A program made the translations under genes and the position numbers. Shown one piece after another: positions 56,082 to 64,000 of a stretch of 64,000 nt of DNA (position 1 is its first letter; every line of letters begins with the position of its first letter). The stretch is taken from positions 1 to 64,000 of the forward strand of contig NZ_BDBI01000013.1 in the NCBI RefSeq assembly GCF_001612905.1. Reading direction: 5' to 3'. Below the pieces are notes generated by a model that saw only the letters and a list, made by a program, of their open reading frames with translations, searched no databases and was not told the DNA's origin. Source of the stretch: Nocardia ignorata NBRC 108230. GTDB taxonomy: Bacteria > Actinomycetota > Actinomycetes > Mycobacteriales > Mycobacteriaceae.

Positions 56082-57209
56082 CTACAGGTACATACCGACC
56101 TCGGTCGTTCGCTCGACCGTCGAGCGGATCTGAATTCCACCGTCACGATGGGCCACCAGTTCCGCGAGCGTGGCGCCGTCGGGGAAGTGGGTGGCGGCAT
56201 GGTCCTGGCGGACGAGCCACCGCGTCGCCTCCTCGGGCGAGAGCCTGCCCACCTCGAGCTGCGCGAGACACCGCCCGGGCCGCACGACGGCCGGGTGCAA
56301 GCGGGACAGGTCCTCGTTGGTCGTGATCGCGAAGAGCACCTTGCGTCCCGAACCGAGCATGCCGTCGGTGAGGTTCAGCAGCCGCGAAAGCTTCTGTCCC
56401 GCCGCTTCTTTGGCTTCGCCGCGAATCAGCTCGTCGCAGTCCTCAAGCACCAGCAAGCGCCAGCGGCCGTCCTCGTCGTCACCGTCGGCACCCGCGGCCA
56501 CCTCCATCAGATAGCCGGGATTGCTGAACAGTTCCTCCGGGTCGACCACGCAGTCGACCTGGCACCACGGCGCCCATGCCCGCGCGAGCGCCCGCAGGGC
56601 GGTGGTCTTCCCGGTGCCAGGCTCGCCGTGCAGCAGCACGAGCCTGCCGCGGATGTCGTCGCTGCCCAGGCTCATCAGCCGGTCGAACGCCGCCGATGCC
56701 GGCGCGGTGTAGTTGCCGCGGATCTCCGGCCACGCGGGCGCGACTATCTGGCGGCGCCTGCGCGCGGGCCGCCGCACATCCATGTGCCAGAAGCCCATTT
56801 CCACCGTCGAGGAGGTATCGCGAGCCTGGGCCGCGCCCTCGGTGGCGCGCGCGAGCACCTCGACGGCGAGCTCATCGCTGGCGGCGGTCACCTCGACCGT
56901 CGCCGAGCCGCCCGCCCAGCGCACCGCCCGCAGCGACCAGCCGGCCCCGGCGGCCAGCATCGCACTGCTGTCGTCGTCGAAGACCGAGCGCAGGATCGTC
57001 GACCCCTCGGGCCGCAACGGCGCGTCGGGATGGACCCGGTCGAGATGCGCCTGCCGGGCGAAGGGCTGCTCGCCGCGCAGGAACGGGGCGAGCGCGAGCG
57101 CGTCGATGGCGTCGCGGGTGGAATAGGTCGAATCGATGGCCGCCGACCACGGAAACGGCTCGCCCGTCTCCCGCGACGGTTCCCGGAGCTGGTCGATAGG
57201 TGTGGACAC
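56082..57209 (-). CDS. AAA ATPase, DUF5925-like
   Basis: A 375-residue protein with an N-terminal domain of about 165 residues (DUF5925-like by pattern) followed by an AAA ATPase core: Walker A HGEPGTGKTTALRALARAW, Walker B LLVLEDCDEL, sensor 1 VLFAITTNEDLS, and Arg finger region LHPAVVRPGRC. The lid has IRSTVER. The start is uncertain; GTG 57209 (VSTPIDQLREPSRET) fits, but has no Shine-Dalgarno. It has no evident partner and is divergent from the DHA2 transporter over 119 bases. Function unknown. Confidence 0.8.
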   Translation of the reverse strand: MSTPIDQLREPSRETGEPFPWSAAIDSTYSTRDAIDALALAPFLRGEQPFARQAHLDRVHPDAPLRPEGSTILRSVFDDDSSAMLAAGAGWSLRAVRWAGGSATVEVTAASDELAVEVLARATEGAAQARDTSSTVEMGFWHMDVRRPARRRRQIVAPAWPEIRGNYTAPASAAFDRLMSLGSDDIRGRLVLLHGEPGTGKTTALRALARAWAPWCQVDCVVDPEELFSNPGYLMEVAAGADGDDEDGRWRLLVLEDCDELIRGEAKEAAGQKLSRLLNLTDGMLGSGRKVLFAITTNEDLSRLHPAVVRPGRCLAQLEVGRLSPEEATRWLVRQDHAATHFPDGATLAELVAHRDGGIQIRSTVERTTEVGMYL

Positions 57210-57328
57210 CGCGCCAATGATCGTGGTCGCGGGCCCGGAATGTCCAACGACTTCCCGGCTGTGCGCTGGGTCACCGGGCCCGGAAAATCGCTGGCACACG
57301 TTCTCGATCCGTCGCTAACGTCGGCGAT

Positions 57329-58894
57329 GTGACTTCCACCCAGAGCCTCCGGCCGGTCGACGAACCCACTCCGACCGCGGGGGTCAAGGAGTGGATCGGG
57401 TTGGCGGTCCTCGCCCTGCCCACCCTGCTCATCTCGATGGACATGAGCGTGCTCTACCTGGCCATCCCCCACATCAGCGAGGCGTTGCAGCCGAGCAGTT
57501 CACAACTGTTGTGGATCCTGGACATCTACGGGTTCCTCGTCGCGGGCTTCCTCATCACGATGGGCACCCTCGGCGACCGGATCGGCAGGCGCAGACTGTT
57601 GATGATCGGCGCGCTGGCCTTCGGCGCCGCCTCGGTGATCGCGGCCTATTCGACCAGCGCGAACATGCTCATCGGCACGCGCGCGCTGCTCGGTATCGCG
57701 GGTGCCACGCTGATGCCATCGACACTGGCCTTGATCCGCAATATGTTCCACGACGACCGCCAGCGGACCGCCGCGATCAGCGTGTGGATGACCAGTTTCA
57801 TGGTCGGCATGGTGGTCGGACCGCTGGTCGGCGGGGCCATGCTGGAGAACTTCTGGTGGGGTTCGGTGTTCCTGGTCGCCGTTCCCGCGATGGTGTTGCT
57901 GCTCGCCGCGGGACCATTCCTGCTGCCCGAGTACAAGGATCCGAACCCGGGCAAGCCCGACATTCTCAGCGCCGTGCTGTCGCTGGTGTCGGTGATGGGT
58001 GTCATCTACGGCATCAAGGAACTGGCCAAGGACGGACTGGCCGTGGAACCCGTGGCCGTTCTGGTCGGCGCGCTGGTCCTGGGCACTGTGTTCGTGCTGC
58101 GCCAGCAACAACTCACCGACCCGCTGATCGATCTGCGACTGTTCGGCAATGTCCGGTTCAGCGGTTCGCTCGCGGCGCTGATGGTCGCCATGCTCGCGAT
58201 GGGCGGCCTGTTCCTGCTGCTCGCGCAGTATCTGCAACTGGTGCTCGGGCTTTCGGCGTTCGAGGCGGGGCTGTGGACGGTACCGCAGGCGGTAGCCATG
58301 GTGCTCGCGGCCGGTGCGGTGAGCGCCCTCGCGCCTCGGATTCGTCCCGCGTATCTGATGACGGGCGGGCTGGTGATCGCCATGTTCGGCTACGCGATCT
58401 TCACCCAGCTCGCGGGTGGCGACGATCTCGGCTTGATCGTCACCGGCATGGTGGTGTTCGCGCTCGGCCTGAGCCCGATGTTCGTGCTCGGCCTCGACCT
58501 GATCGTCGGTGCGGTCGACCCGGCGCGTGCCGGTGCCGCTTCCGCGATCTCGGAGACGGGGCAGGAACTGTCGACCGCGCTCGGGGTCGCGGTGATCGGC
58601 AGCATCGGCACCGCGGTCTATCGCGGGCAGATGGCCGGTGAATTACCGAATGGCCTGCCCACCGAGCTCGCGCACACCGCCGAGGACACCCTCGCCGGAG
58701 CTCTGCACGTCGCCTCGCTGCTACCCGAAGCCCTCGGCGCCGAGCTGACCGCCACGGCACGAGCGGCGTATACCCATGCGCTGCAAGTGAACTCGATCGT
58801 CGGCATCGGACTCACCGCGATCGCGGCCGGACTGGTCGTCGTGCTGCTTCGCCACGTTCCGGCACCGAACGAGCGTGCCGACGAGCAGAAATGA
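57329..58894 (+). CDS. DHA2-family MFS drug/multidrug transporter
   Basis: Fourteen-helix drug:H+ antiporter, 521 residues. Signatures: LLISMDMSVLYLAIPHI (motif D1), MGTLGDRIGRRRLLMIGA (motif A), and VGPLVGGAMLENFWWGSVFL (motif C). The group includes EmrB/QacA/LfrA-type exporters, and the substrate range is likely cationic or lipophilic drugs. GTG at 57329 starts the frame. It converges with the porin operon and is separated from it by a strong hairpin at 58899. Confidence 0.9.
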   Translation: MTSTQSLRPVDEPTPTAGVKEWIGLAVLALPTLLISMDMSVLYLAIPHISEALQPSSSQLLWILDIYGFLVAGFLITMGTLGDRIGRRRLLMIGALAFGAASVIAAYSTSANMLIGTRALLGIAGATLMPSTLALIRNMFHDDRQRTAAISVWMTSFMVGMVVGPLVGGAMLENFWWGSVFLVAVPAMVLLLAAGPFLLPEYKDPNPGKPDILSAVLSLVSVMGVIYGIKELAKDGLAVEPVAVLVGALVLGTVFVLRQQQLTDPLIDLRLFGNVRFSGSLAALMVAMLAMGGLFLLLAQYLQLVLGLSAFEAGLWTVPQAVAMVLAAGAVSALAPRIRPAYLMTGGLVIAMFGYAIFTQLAGGDDLGLIVTGMVVFALGLSPMFVLGLDLIVGAVDPARAGAASAISETGQELSTALGVAVIGSIGTAVYRGQMAGELPNGLPTELAHTAEDTLAGALHVASLLPEALGAELTATARAAYTHALQVNSIVGIGLTAIAAGLVVVLLRHVPAPNERADEQK

Positions 58895-58898
58895 GCCG

Positions 58899-58935
58899 GG
58901 GCCCCGCCGGGAGCGTGCAACTCCCCGCGGGGCCC
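58899..58935. terminator. Bidirectional hairpin terminator
   Basis: Arms 58899-58913 and 58921-58935 form a 15-bp stem with one mismatch and a 7-base loop. It lies four bases past the DHA2 stop and six bases before the porin stop on the opposite strand. Confidence 0.8.
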
Positions 58936-58941
58936 AGGGCA

Positions 58942-59607
58942 TCAGCCGAGGCTGAACGGCTGGCCCCACAGGCGCAGCTCCGAGCGACCGAACTGGGTGG
59001 TCACCTCGACGGAAACGAAGGCACGCGCCTGGGCGTAACCCGCGCAGCCCGAGAGGCCGAGGGTCGAGTCGGCCCAGGTGACCGAACCTTCCTGGCCGAA
59101 GAACTTGATGGCGGGCACGTAGCTCTCCTCGCCGTAGGCATCGGGGCCCTCGACCTGGAGCAGCCAGAAGGTCGACGCCTGGCCGGGGCCGAGAGTCAGG
59201 TTGCCACCGGAGGTCACGCCACCGCTGCCGTTGCCCGAATTGTTCACCGCACCGTTCGCACCACCGGTGGCGTTGCCACCGGAGATGTCGACCTGGCAAC
59301 CGACGACATATCCGGGGGAGATCTTGACACCCTTGTGCTCGGCGTGGACCTGCACCTCGGCCCGGCCGGAGGCCCAGACATTGCGATGCAAGGGAGTCGC
59401 ACCCATGGAGGGGCTGATGTTCACCGATTCACCGACCAGACGGATGGTCACCGCGGTGCCGTCGGGCAGGGTCTGGGTGAGCTCACCGCCCGGCAGCGGG
59501 ATGAAGGTGTCGGCGTTGGCGGCGCCGGTGGAGAAGAGGCCGAGCGCGACAGTCGCGGCCGCGGCGGCGCCGGCCAGACGGGCACCGGCCTTCGTGAAGA
59601 TGGTCAT
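58942..59607 (-). CDS. MspA-family outer-membrane porin, second of pair
   Basis: Mycolate outer-membrane channel protein, 221 residues. A Sec signal peptide (about residues 1-32, ending ANA before DTFIPLP) precedes the mature porin: DTFIPLPGGEL, SVNISPSMGATPLHRNVWASG, SPGYVVGCQVDIS and LSGCAGYAQARAFVSVEV. A Gly/Asn-rich low-complexity stretch (about residues 110-140) is an extra loop. Two Cys (in VGCQV and SGCAGY) could form a disulfide; MspA itself has none. It follows its paralogue by 34 bases and is probably co-transcribed. Farcinica-type NfpA/NfpB pairs are hetero-oligomeric channels, which this pair resembles. Confidence 0.9.
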   Translation of the reverse strand: MTIFTKAGARLAGAAAAATVALGLFSTGAANADTFIPLPGGELTQTLPDGTAVTIRLVGESVNISPSMGATPLHRNVWASGRAEVQVHAEHKGVKISPGYVVGCQVDISGGNATGGANGAVNNSGNGSGGVTSGGNLTLGPGQASTFWLLQVEGPDAYGEESYVPAIKFFGQEGSVTWADSTLGLSGCAGYAQARAFVSVEVTTQFGRSELRLWGQPFSLG

Positions 59608-59641
59608 GGAGTTGTTCCTATTCGTCGAGAAGGGCGACAGG

Positions 59642-60280
59642 TCAGCCGATGCTGAACGGGGCACCGTAGAGGGAGGTCTTGGAGTAGTTGTCGCCGATGA
59701 TCTCCACGACGGTGTAGGCGCGGGCCTGCGCGTAACCGGCGCAGCCCTGGATCTGCAGCTCCACGTCCTTGTAGCTGATGTGGTAGTTGCCCTTCTCGAC
59801 GATGTCGAAGCCCTCGATACCGATGAACTTCACCTCGCCCGGGCCGAGCTTGACGCCGATGGAGGCACCCGCGTTCACGCCGCTGGTGTTGATGCCGCCC
59901 GAGACACCCGCCGAAATCGCGTCGTCGGCGATGCTCACCTGGCAGCCGACGATGTAGCCGGTGCTCACGCGCGAAGAACCGTGCGTGGAGGAGTTGTTGG
60001 TGCCGGGCGCGCCGTTGCCGCCGACGAACGGGCGGGGCTCACCCTTCGGAGTCTCGGCCACCTCGGCCAGCACGGTTCCGCTCACCCACGCCACGCGGCC
60101 TGCGCCGTTGGCCGCCATGGACGGCGAGATCAGGGCGCTTTCCGCCACCCGCTTGATCAACACACCGGGGCCGGCCTTCTCGCCGTCGGGCAGCGGAACG
60201 AAGGTGTCCGCACTCGCCGTTGCGCCGACAACGGCCAGCGCGGCCGTGGCCAGCGCAGTGGCCGCAAGCATTTTTCGCAT
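59642..60280 (-). CDS. MspA-family outer-membrane porin, first of pair
   Basis: 212-residue paralogue of the downstream porin, with signal peptide (LAATALATAALAVVGATASA, cleavage before DTFVPLP) and the mature signatures ALISPSMAANGAGRVAWVSG, STGYIVGCQVSIAD and IQGCAGYAQARAYTVVEI. Both share the paired Cys. The start at 60280 has AGGAC upstream; ATG 60295 is an alternative. It is divergent from a siderophore importer across a region with two IdeR-like boxes, the nearer only 64 bases upstream, so iron control is likely. It is the first gene of the two-porin unit. Confidence 0.9.
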   Translation of the reverse strand: MRKMLAATALATAALAVVGATASADTFVPLPDGEKAGPGVLIKRVAESALISPSMAANGAGRVAWVSGTVLAEVAETPKGEPRPFVGGNGAPGTNNSSTHGSSRVSTGYIVGCQVSIADDAISAGVSGGINTSGVNAGASIGVKLGPGEVKFIGIEGFDIVEKGNYHISYKDVELQIQGCAGYAQARAYTVVEIIGDNYSKTSLYGAPFSIG

Positions 60281-60343
60281 CGTGGATGTCCTCATCAACT
60301 GTTGTGACCGATTCACACCGATCTTGAACAGCTCGGACTGTAG

Positions 60344-60362
60344 ACAGGTTAGGCTCACCTAT
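60344..60362. promoter_or_regulatory. IdeR/DtxR-like iron box 1
   Basis: ACAGGTTAGGCTCACCTAT matches the 19-bp IdeR consensus (TTAGGTTAGGCTAACCTAA) at 15 of 19 positions. It lies 64 bases upstream of the porin start, in the divergent region. Confidence 0.75.
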
Positions 60363-60389
60363 CAAGACCTTGCCCTAGCTAACTTTGAA

Positions 60390-60408
60390 TAAGCCTAGGC
60401 TCACCTAA
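60390..60408. promoter_or_regulatory. IdeR/DtxR-like iron box 2
   Basis: TAAGCCTAGGCTCACCTAA matches the IdeR consensus at 15 of 19 positions, with the same GGCTCACCTA core as box 1. It lies 50 bases upstream of the importer permease start. Confidence 0.75.
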
Positions 60409-60457
60409 ACATGAGCTACCCTCCTCGTGACACGGTTCCATATGAGAGAGATCCCTG

Positions 60458-61456
60458 ATGAGAAGTCCGCGCTGGTTCGGCTGGTTGCTGACGGTGGCGC
60501 TGCTGACCGCGGCCTGTCTGCTGAGCCTGCTGGTCGGCACGAAATCGATTCCGGTCGGCGAGGTCTGGCAGGCGCTGACCAGTGCCGCGACCACGCCCGA
60601 CCACGTCACCGTCACCGAATACCGCCTGCCGCGAACGGTTCTGGGGCTACTCGCCGGGCTGGCGCTCGGCGTCGCGGGATGCCTGATGCAGGGACTCACC
60701 CGTAACCCGCTCGCCGATCCGGGGCTGCTCGGCGTGAATGCCGGTGCCGCGTTCGCGATCACGGTCGCGGTCGGGTTGCTCGGTGTGGAGGAGATCACGT
60801 CCTACGTCTGGTTCGGCTTCGCCGGAGCCGCGCTGGTATCGGTGGTCGTGTACCGGCTCGGCACCGCGGGCCACACCGGTACCGATCCGATCCGGCTCAC
60901 CCTCGCCGGAGTTGCCGCCACCGCCGTCCTCGGCGGTCTCACGCGCGGCCTGATCCTGCTCGACCCCAAGGCTTTCGACGAGATGCGGCGCTGGGACGCC
61001 GGTTCGCTCACGGGGCGTGGCTTCGACATCATCGCCGGTGCTGCGCCGTTCATCGTGGTCGGGCTGCTGATCGCCGCCGTTTGCGCGCGGTCGCTCAATG
61101 CCGTTGCGCTCGGTGATGATCTGGCCCGGTCGCTCGGCGTGCACGTCAACCGCACGCGGCTGCTCACCGCGCTGGCATTGGTGCTGTTGTGCGGTACCGC
61201 GACGGCCGCGGTGGGCCCGATCGCCTTCGTCGGTCTCGCGGTTCCGCACATCGCCCGCTGGCTGGTCGGTCCCGATCAGCGCTGGATCTTCGCGTACTCA
61301 CTGGTTTTGGCACCGCTGCTCGTCCTCACTGCGGATGTGCTGGGCCGCATCATCATTCGCCCCGACGAAGTCCCTGCCGGGCTGGTCACCGCATTCCTCG
61401 GTGCACCCATGCTGATCTGGCTGGCACGTCGCTCGCGAGTGGGAGCTGCGGCATGA
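60458..61456 (+). CDS. FecCD-type siderophore ABC permease 1
   Basis: First of two permeases of a ferric-siderophore importer, 332 residues with about nine or ten helices. FecCD signatures: EYRLPRTVLGLLAGLALGVA, GCLMQGLTRNPLADPGLLGV, and AVGPIAFVGLAVPHIARWL. The ATG 60458 follows GAGAGAGATCCCTG, a weak ribosome site. Its stop overlaps the next gene's ATG by four bases. The two IdeR boxes upstream suggest repression by iron. Confidence 0.94.
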   Translation: MRSPRWFGWLLTVALLTAACLLSLLVGTKSIPVGEVWQALTSAATTPDHVTVTEYRLPRTVLGLLAGLALGVAGCLMQGLTRNPLADPGLLGVNAGAAFAITVAVGLLGVEEITSYVWFGFAGAALVSVVVYRLGTAGHTGTDPIRLTLAGVAATAVLGGLTRGLILLDPKAFDEMRRWDAGSLTGRGFDIIAGAAPFIVVGLLIAAVCARSLNAVALGDDLARSLGVHVNRTRLLTALALVLLCGTATAAVGPIAFVGLAVPHIARWLVGPDQRWIFAYSLVLAPLLVLTADVLGRIIIRPDEVPAGLVTAFLGAPMLIWLARRSRVGAAA

Positions 61457-62508
61457 GCACGAGGATCGACTTCGGACGAGCAATGCTCGTGGTGCGTCCC
61501 GGGCGCACGGGTATCACGGCGCGGATCGGGGTTCGCACGGTTGTGGTGTGCGCGATCCTTCTGGTGATCGCCATCGCGACCGCTGTATTCGCTTTGGGCA
61601 GTGGCGATTTCGAGATCCCTGCACCGCGTGTGCTGCGCGCCCTGTTCATCGGTGACGAACGCTTCGATCGGCTGGTGATCTTCGATTGGCGGCTGCCGCG
61701 CATCCTGCTGGCGCTCGCCCTCGGTGCGGCGCTCGGTGTGAGTGGTGCGATCCTGCAGTCGGTCACCCGCAATCCCCTTGGCAGCCCCGACATCATCGGG
61801 TTCAGCACCGGCGCCTACACCGGCGCGCTCCTGGTGATCCTGACGCTCGGCGGCGGGAGTTTCCAGACGGCGGCGGGCGCGATGGTCGGTGGTCTCGGTG
61901 CGGCGCTGGTCATCCACCTGCTCGCCTTCCGGCACAACGTGACCGGGTTCCGCCTGATCATCGTCGGTATCGGTGTGAGTGCGATGCTCGCCTCGGTCAA
62001 CACCTGGTTGATCATGCGGGCGGATCTCGACGCGGCGATGTCGGCGGCGGCCTGGGGTGCGGGTTCGCTCAACGGGTTGTCGTGGCCGCAGGTCGCGCCG
62101 ACCCTGATCGTGCTCGCCGTGCTGGCGGTGGCCCTGATCCCGGCCGCGCCGCGTCTGCAGATCCTCGAACTCGGCGACGACACCGCCCGCGCCCTCGGAC
62201 TCGACGCGGGCAAGGCCACCGGCTGGCTGATCGCACTCAGCGTCGGATTCACCTCCCTGGCAACGGCTGTGGCCGGGCCGATCGCCTTCGTCGCCCTGGC
62301 GGCGCCGCATCTGGCGCGCAAACTCACCCGCACCCCGTCGATCGCGCTGGTCCCGGCGGCGGTGATGGGCGCGACGCTGCTGGTCACCTGCGACTGGATA
62401 GCCCAGCACGCCTTCGCCCCGACCACCATTCCGGTCGGCATCGTCACCGGTTCGATCGGCGGCCTGTACCTGGCGTATCTGCTCGTCGCCGAAGCGCGAC
62501 GGAAATAG
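61453..62508 (+). CDS. FecCD-type siderophore ABC permease 2
   Basis: Second permease of the pair, 351 residues. It has the same signatures: DWRLPRILLALALGAALGVSG, GAILQSVTRNPLGSPDIIGF, and AGPIAFVALAAPHLARKL. An additional N-terminal stretch of about 25 residues precedes the first helix. ATG 61453 lies in the preceding stop (ATGA). The pair is expected to form the heterodimeric channel for the ATPase encoded next. Confidence 0.94.
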   Translation: MSTRIDFGRAMLVVRPGRTGITARIGVRTVVVCAILLVIAIATAVFALGSGDFEIPAPRVLRALFIGDERFDRLVIFDWRLPRILLALALGAALGVSGAILQSVTRNPLGSPDIIGFSTGAYTGALLVILTLGGGSFQTAAGAMVGGLGAALVIHLLAFRHNVTGFRLIIVGIGVSAMLASVNTWLIMRADLDAAMSAAAWGAGSLNGLSWPQVAPTLIVLAVLAVALIPAAPRLQILELGDDTARALGLDAGKATGWLIALSVGFTSLATAVAGPIAFVALAAPHLARKLTRTPSIALVPAAVMGATLLVTCDWIAQHAFAPTTIPVGIVTGSIGGLYLAYLLVAEARRK

Positions 62509-62516
62509 GAAGCGAC

Positions 62517-63329
62517 ATGAACGACACTCACGCCGCGCGGTTGCGCGCCGACCAGGTCCGCCTCGGGTACAAGGGCCGAACGATCAGCGACCAACTGTCC
62601 GTGGACATCCCGGACGGCAAGTTCACCGTGATCATCGGCCCGAACGCCTGCGGCAAGTCCACGCTGCTGCGCGCACTGGCCCGCCTGCTCGCCCCGGAAT
62701 CCGGCAAGGTGCTGCTCGACGACAAGCCGGTGACCGACTATCCGGCCAAGGAACTGGCTCGCCAGATCGGCCTGCTCCCCCAGACCTCCACCGCACCCGA
62801 CGGCATCCGGGTGGCCGACCTCGTCGCACGCGGCCGCTACCCGCACCAGACGCTGCTGCGGCAATGGTCGAAGTCCGACGAGGAGGCGGTGGCGGCGGCG
62901 ATGGCGGCCACCGGTGTCACCGAGCTGTCGGCCCGCCCGGTCGACGAACTGTCCGGCGGTCAACGGCAGCGGGTCTGGATCTCGATGGTGCTCGCCCAGC
63001 AGACACCCATCATCCTGCTCGACGAGCCGACCACCTTTCTCGACATCGCCTACCAGATCCAGCTGCTCGATCTGTGCCGCGCACTCAACCGCGAATCGGA
63101 ACGCACGGTCGTCGCCGTACTGCACGACCTCAATCACGCCTTCCGCTACGCCGACCACCTGATCGCCATGCGCGACGGGCGGATCGTCGCCACCGGCACC
63201 CCCGCCGACATCGTCACCGCGGACCTGGTCCACGAGGTGTTCTCGCTGCGCTGCCGCATCGTCGACGACCCGGAAACCGGGACGCCGCTGGTGATCCCGC
63301 TGGCCGAGAACGCCGCACCGGTGCACTGA
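62517..63329 (+). CDS. Siderophore ABC importer ATP-binding protein
   Basis: FecE/FhuC-type ATPase, 270 residues. Walker A is GPNACGKSTLLRALARLL; Q-loop IGLLPQ; signature DELSGGQRQRVWIS; Walker B IILLDEPTTFLDIAYQ; His switch VLHDLNHAFR. All are intact. The ATG 62517 follows AGGAAG at six bases. Starts 8 bases after permease 2, and is followed 22 bases later by the binding-protein gene. Confidence 0.95.
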   Translation: MNDTHAARLRADQVRLGYKGRTISDQLSVDIPDGKFTVIIGPNACGKSTLLRALARLLAPESGKVLLDDKPVTDYPAKELARQIGLLPQTSTAPDGIRVADLVARGRYPHQTLLRQWSKSDEEAVAAAMAATGVTELSARPVDELSGGQRQRVWISMVLAQQTPIILLDEPTTFLDIAYQIQLLDLCRALNRESERTVVAVLHDLNHAFRYADHLIAMRDGRIVATGTPADIVTADLVHEVFSLRCRIVDDPETGTPLVIPLAENAAPVH

Positions 63330-63351
63330 AGAAATGAGGAAAACCCCGTCC

Positions 63352-64000
63352 ATGTTCACCAACCGTTCCTCGGGCCGGCATCGCGCCGCCCTCGTCGTCC
63401 CGGTTCTCGCGCTGGTCGCGGTGCTCGCCGGGTGCGGTGACTCGTCGTCGAACTCCACCGATTCCGGCCCACGCGAGGTGCCGTCCGCGAAGGGCCCCGT
63501 CAAGGTGCCCGCCGATCCGCAGCGCATCGTCGTGCTCAACGGCAACCTGGCGGGTTACCTCTACGACCTCGAGGCGCCCGTCGTCGCGGCGGACCCGCGC
63601 CTGCTCGGAGTACCGATCAAGCCGGGCGAGTTCCCGACCGGCTGGGCCGAGGATGCCGAAGCCCAGGGAACACAGGCTGTTCCGTCCGGTGACAACATCA
63701 ACCTCGAGTTCATCGCCGCCCAGCGTCCCGATCTGATCATCGGCGGTGGCCAGGGCTACCCCGGCCAGCAGTCGGTGAACGCCTACGACCAGCTCAGCGC
63801 CATCGCCCCGACCGTGCTGATGCCGACCGAGACGACCAACTGGCAGGACCAGCTGCGGTTCATCGCCGAGACCGTGGACAAGCCGGCCAATGTCGACACC
63901 TTGATCGCGAACTACCAGGCCAAGCTGTCGGAGGCCAAGAGCAAGATCAAGCCGCCCGTCGGCGCGACGACGGTGTTCCAGTCGATCAAGAGCCAGAAGC
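63352..64000 (+). CDS. Siderophore-binding lipoprotein (partial, 3' end cut by window)
   Basis: Substrate-binding lipoprotein of the importer. The first 216 residues are visible. The signal (ALVVPVLALVAVLAGCGDSS) ends in the lipobox LAGC, and the mature part has the FecB pattern: VKVPADPQRIVVLNGNLAGYL and FIAAQRPDLIIGG. ATG 63352 has GAGGAAA upstream; an in-frame ATG at 63334 would extend it by six residues. The frame is open to the window edge. Ligand class (hydroxamate, carboxylate, heme) cannot be determined. Confidence 0.92.
   Translation, partial: MFTNRSSGRHRAALVVPVLALVAVLAGCGDSSSNSTDSGPREVPSAKGPVKVPADPQRIVVLNGNLAGYLYDLEAPVVAADPRLLGVPIKPGEFPTGWAEDAEAQGTQAVPSGDNINLEFIAAQRPDLIIGGGQGYPGQQSVNAYDQLSAIAPTVLMPTETTNWQDQLRFIAETVDKPANVDTLIANYQAKLSEAKSKIKPPVGATTVFQSIKSQK

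Overview
The window looks like chromosome from a high-GC, mycolic-acid-bearing actinomycete, most likely Nocardia or a close relative. The evidence is the Mycobacterium-type gene order, the zinc-binding L31, the very long Rho with an Arg/Asn-rich insert, tandem MspA-family porins, IdeR-type iron boxes, and separate atpF and atpH genes (fused in mycobacteria). Gene density is high. I see no rRNA, CRISPR array, insertion sequence or prophage.

Region 1 (1-24022) is a conserved housekeeping block, all read from the minus strand. In transcription order it is argS, lysA, hom, thrC, thrB, rho, rpmE, prfA, prmC, a Sua5/YrdC gene, wecA, atpI, atpBEFHAGDC, a DUF2550 gene, a PduO-type cobalamin adenosyltransferase and murA. 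It covers aspartate-family amino acids, translation termination and its methylation, transcription termination, the lipid-linked sugar starter of cell-wall assembly, the complete F1Fo ATP synthase and the first committed step of peptidoglycan. Two residue-level observations stand out: MurA has Asp instead of the fosfomycin-reactive Cys, and AtpE has Val where M. tuberculosis has the bedaquiline-contact Asp28.

Region 2 (24100-33810) holds a DUF3105/DUF305 exported pair, tRNA-Arg(CCG), a Pro/Gln-rich membrane protein, tRNA-Cys(GCA), a MarR regulator whose start codon lies inside a 15-bp perfect palindrome, an Hsp70-like ATPase fragment with a C-terminal membrane segment, two crotonase-family enzymes, and a GlxA-type regulator divergent from an NQO-like flavoprotein.

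Region 3 (33900-51510) carries fused isobutyryl-CoA mutase (IcmF), an amidohydrolase, a translationally coupled SWIM/SNF2 pair, a secreted HNH-type nuclease lipoprotein, a sulfurtransferase, a BenE transporter, an Lrp regulator divergent from a three-gene branched-chain 2-oxoacid dehydrogenase operon, and an NCS2 permease. BKDH, IcmF, the 3-hydroxyisobutyryl-CoA hydrolase-like enzyme and the adenosyltransferase fit one theme: valine and branched acyl-CoA metabolism.

Region 4 (51559-64000) has an SDR enzyme, a thioesterase, an AraC/NmrA divergent pair, two MFS transporters, a DUF5925-like AAA ATPase, and finally an iron-uptake locus. In that locus, two MspA-type porins (minus strand) and a FecCD-FecCD-ATPase-binding-protein siderophore importer (plus strand, last gene cut by the window edge) diverge from one intergenic region with two IdeR-like boxes. 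Two copies of a 71-bp palindromic element (44525-44595 and 54685-54755) sit in intergenic DNA and are not explained by any gene.
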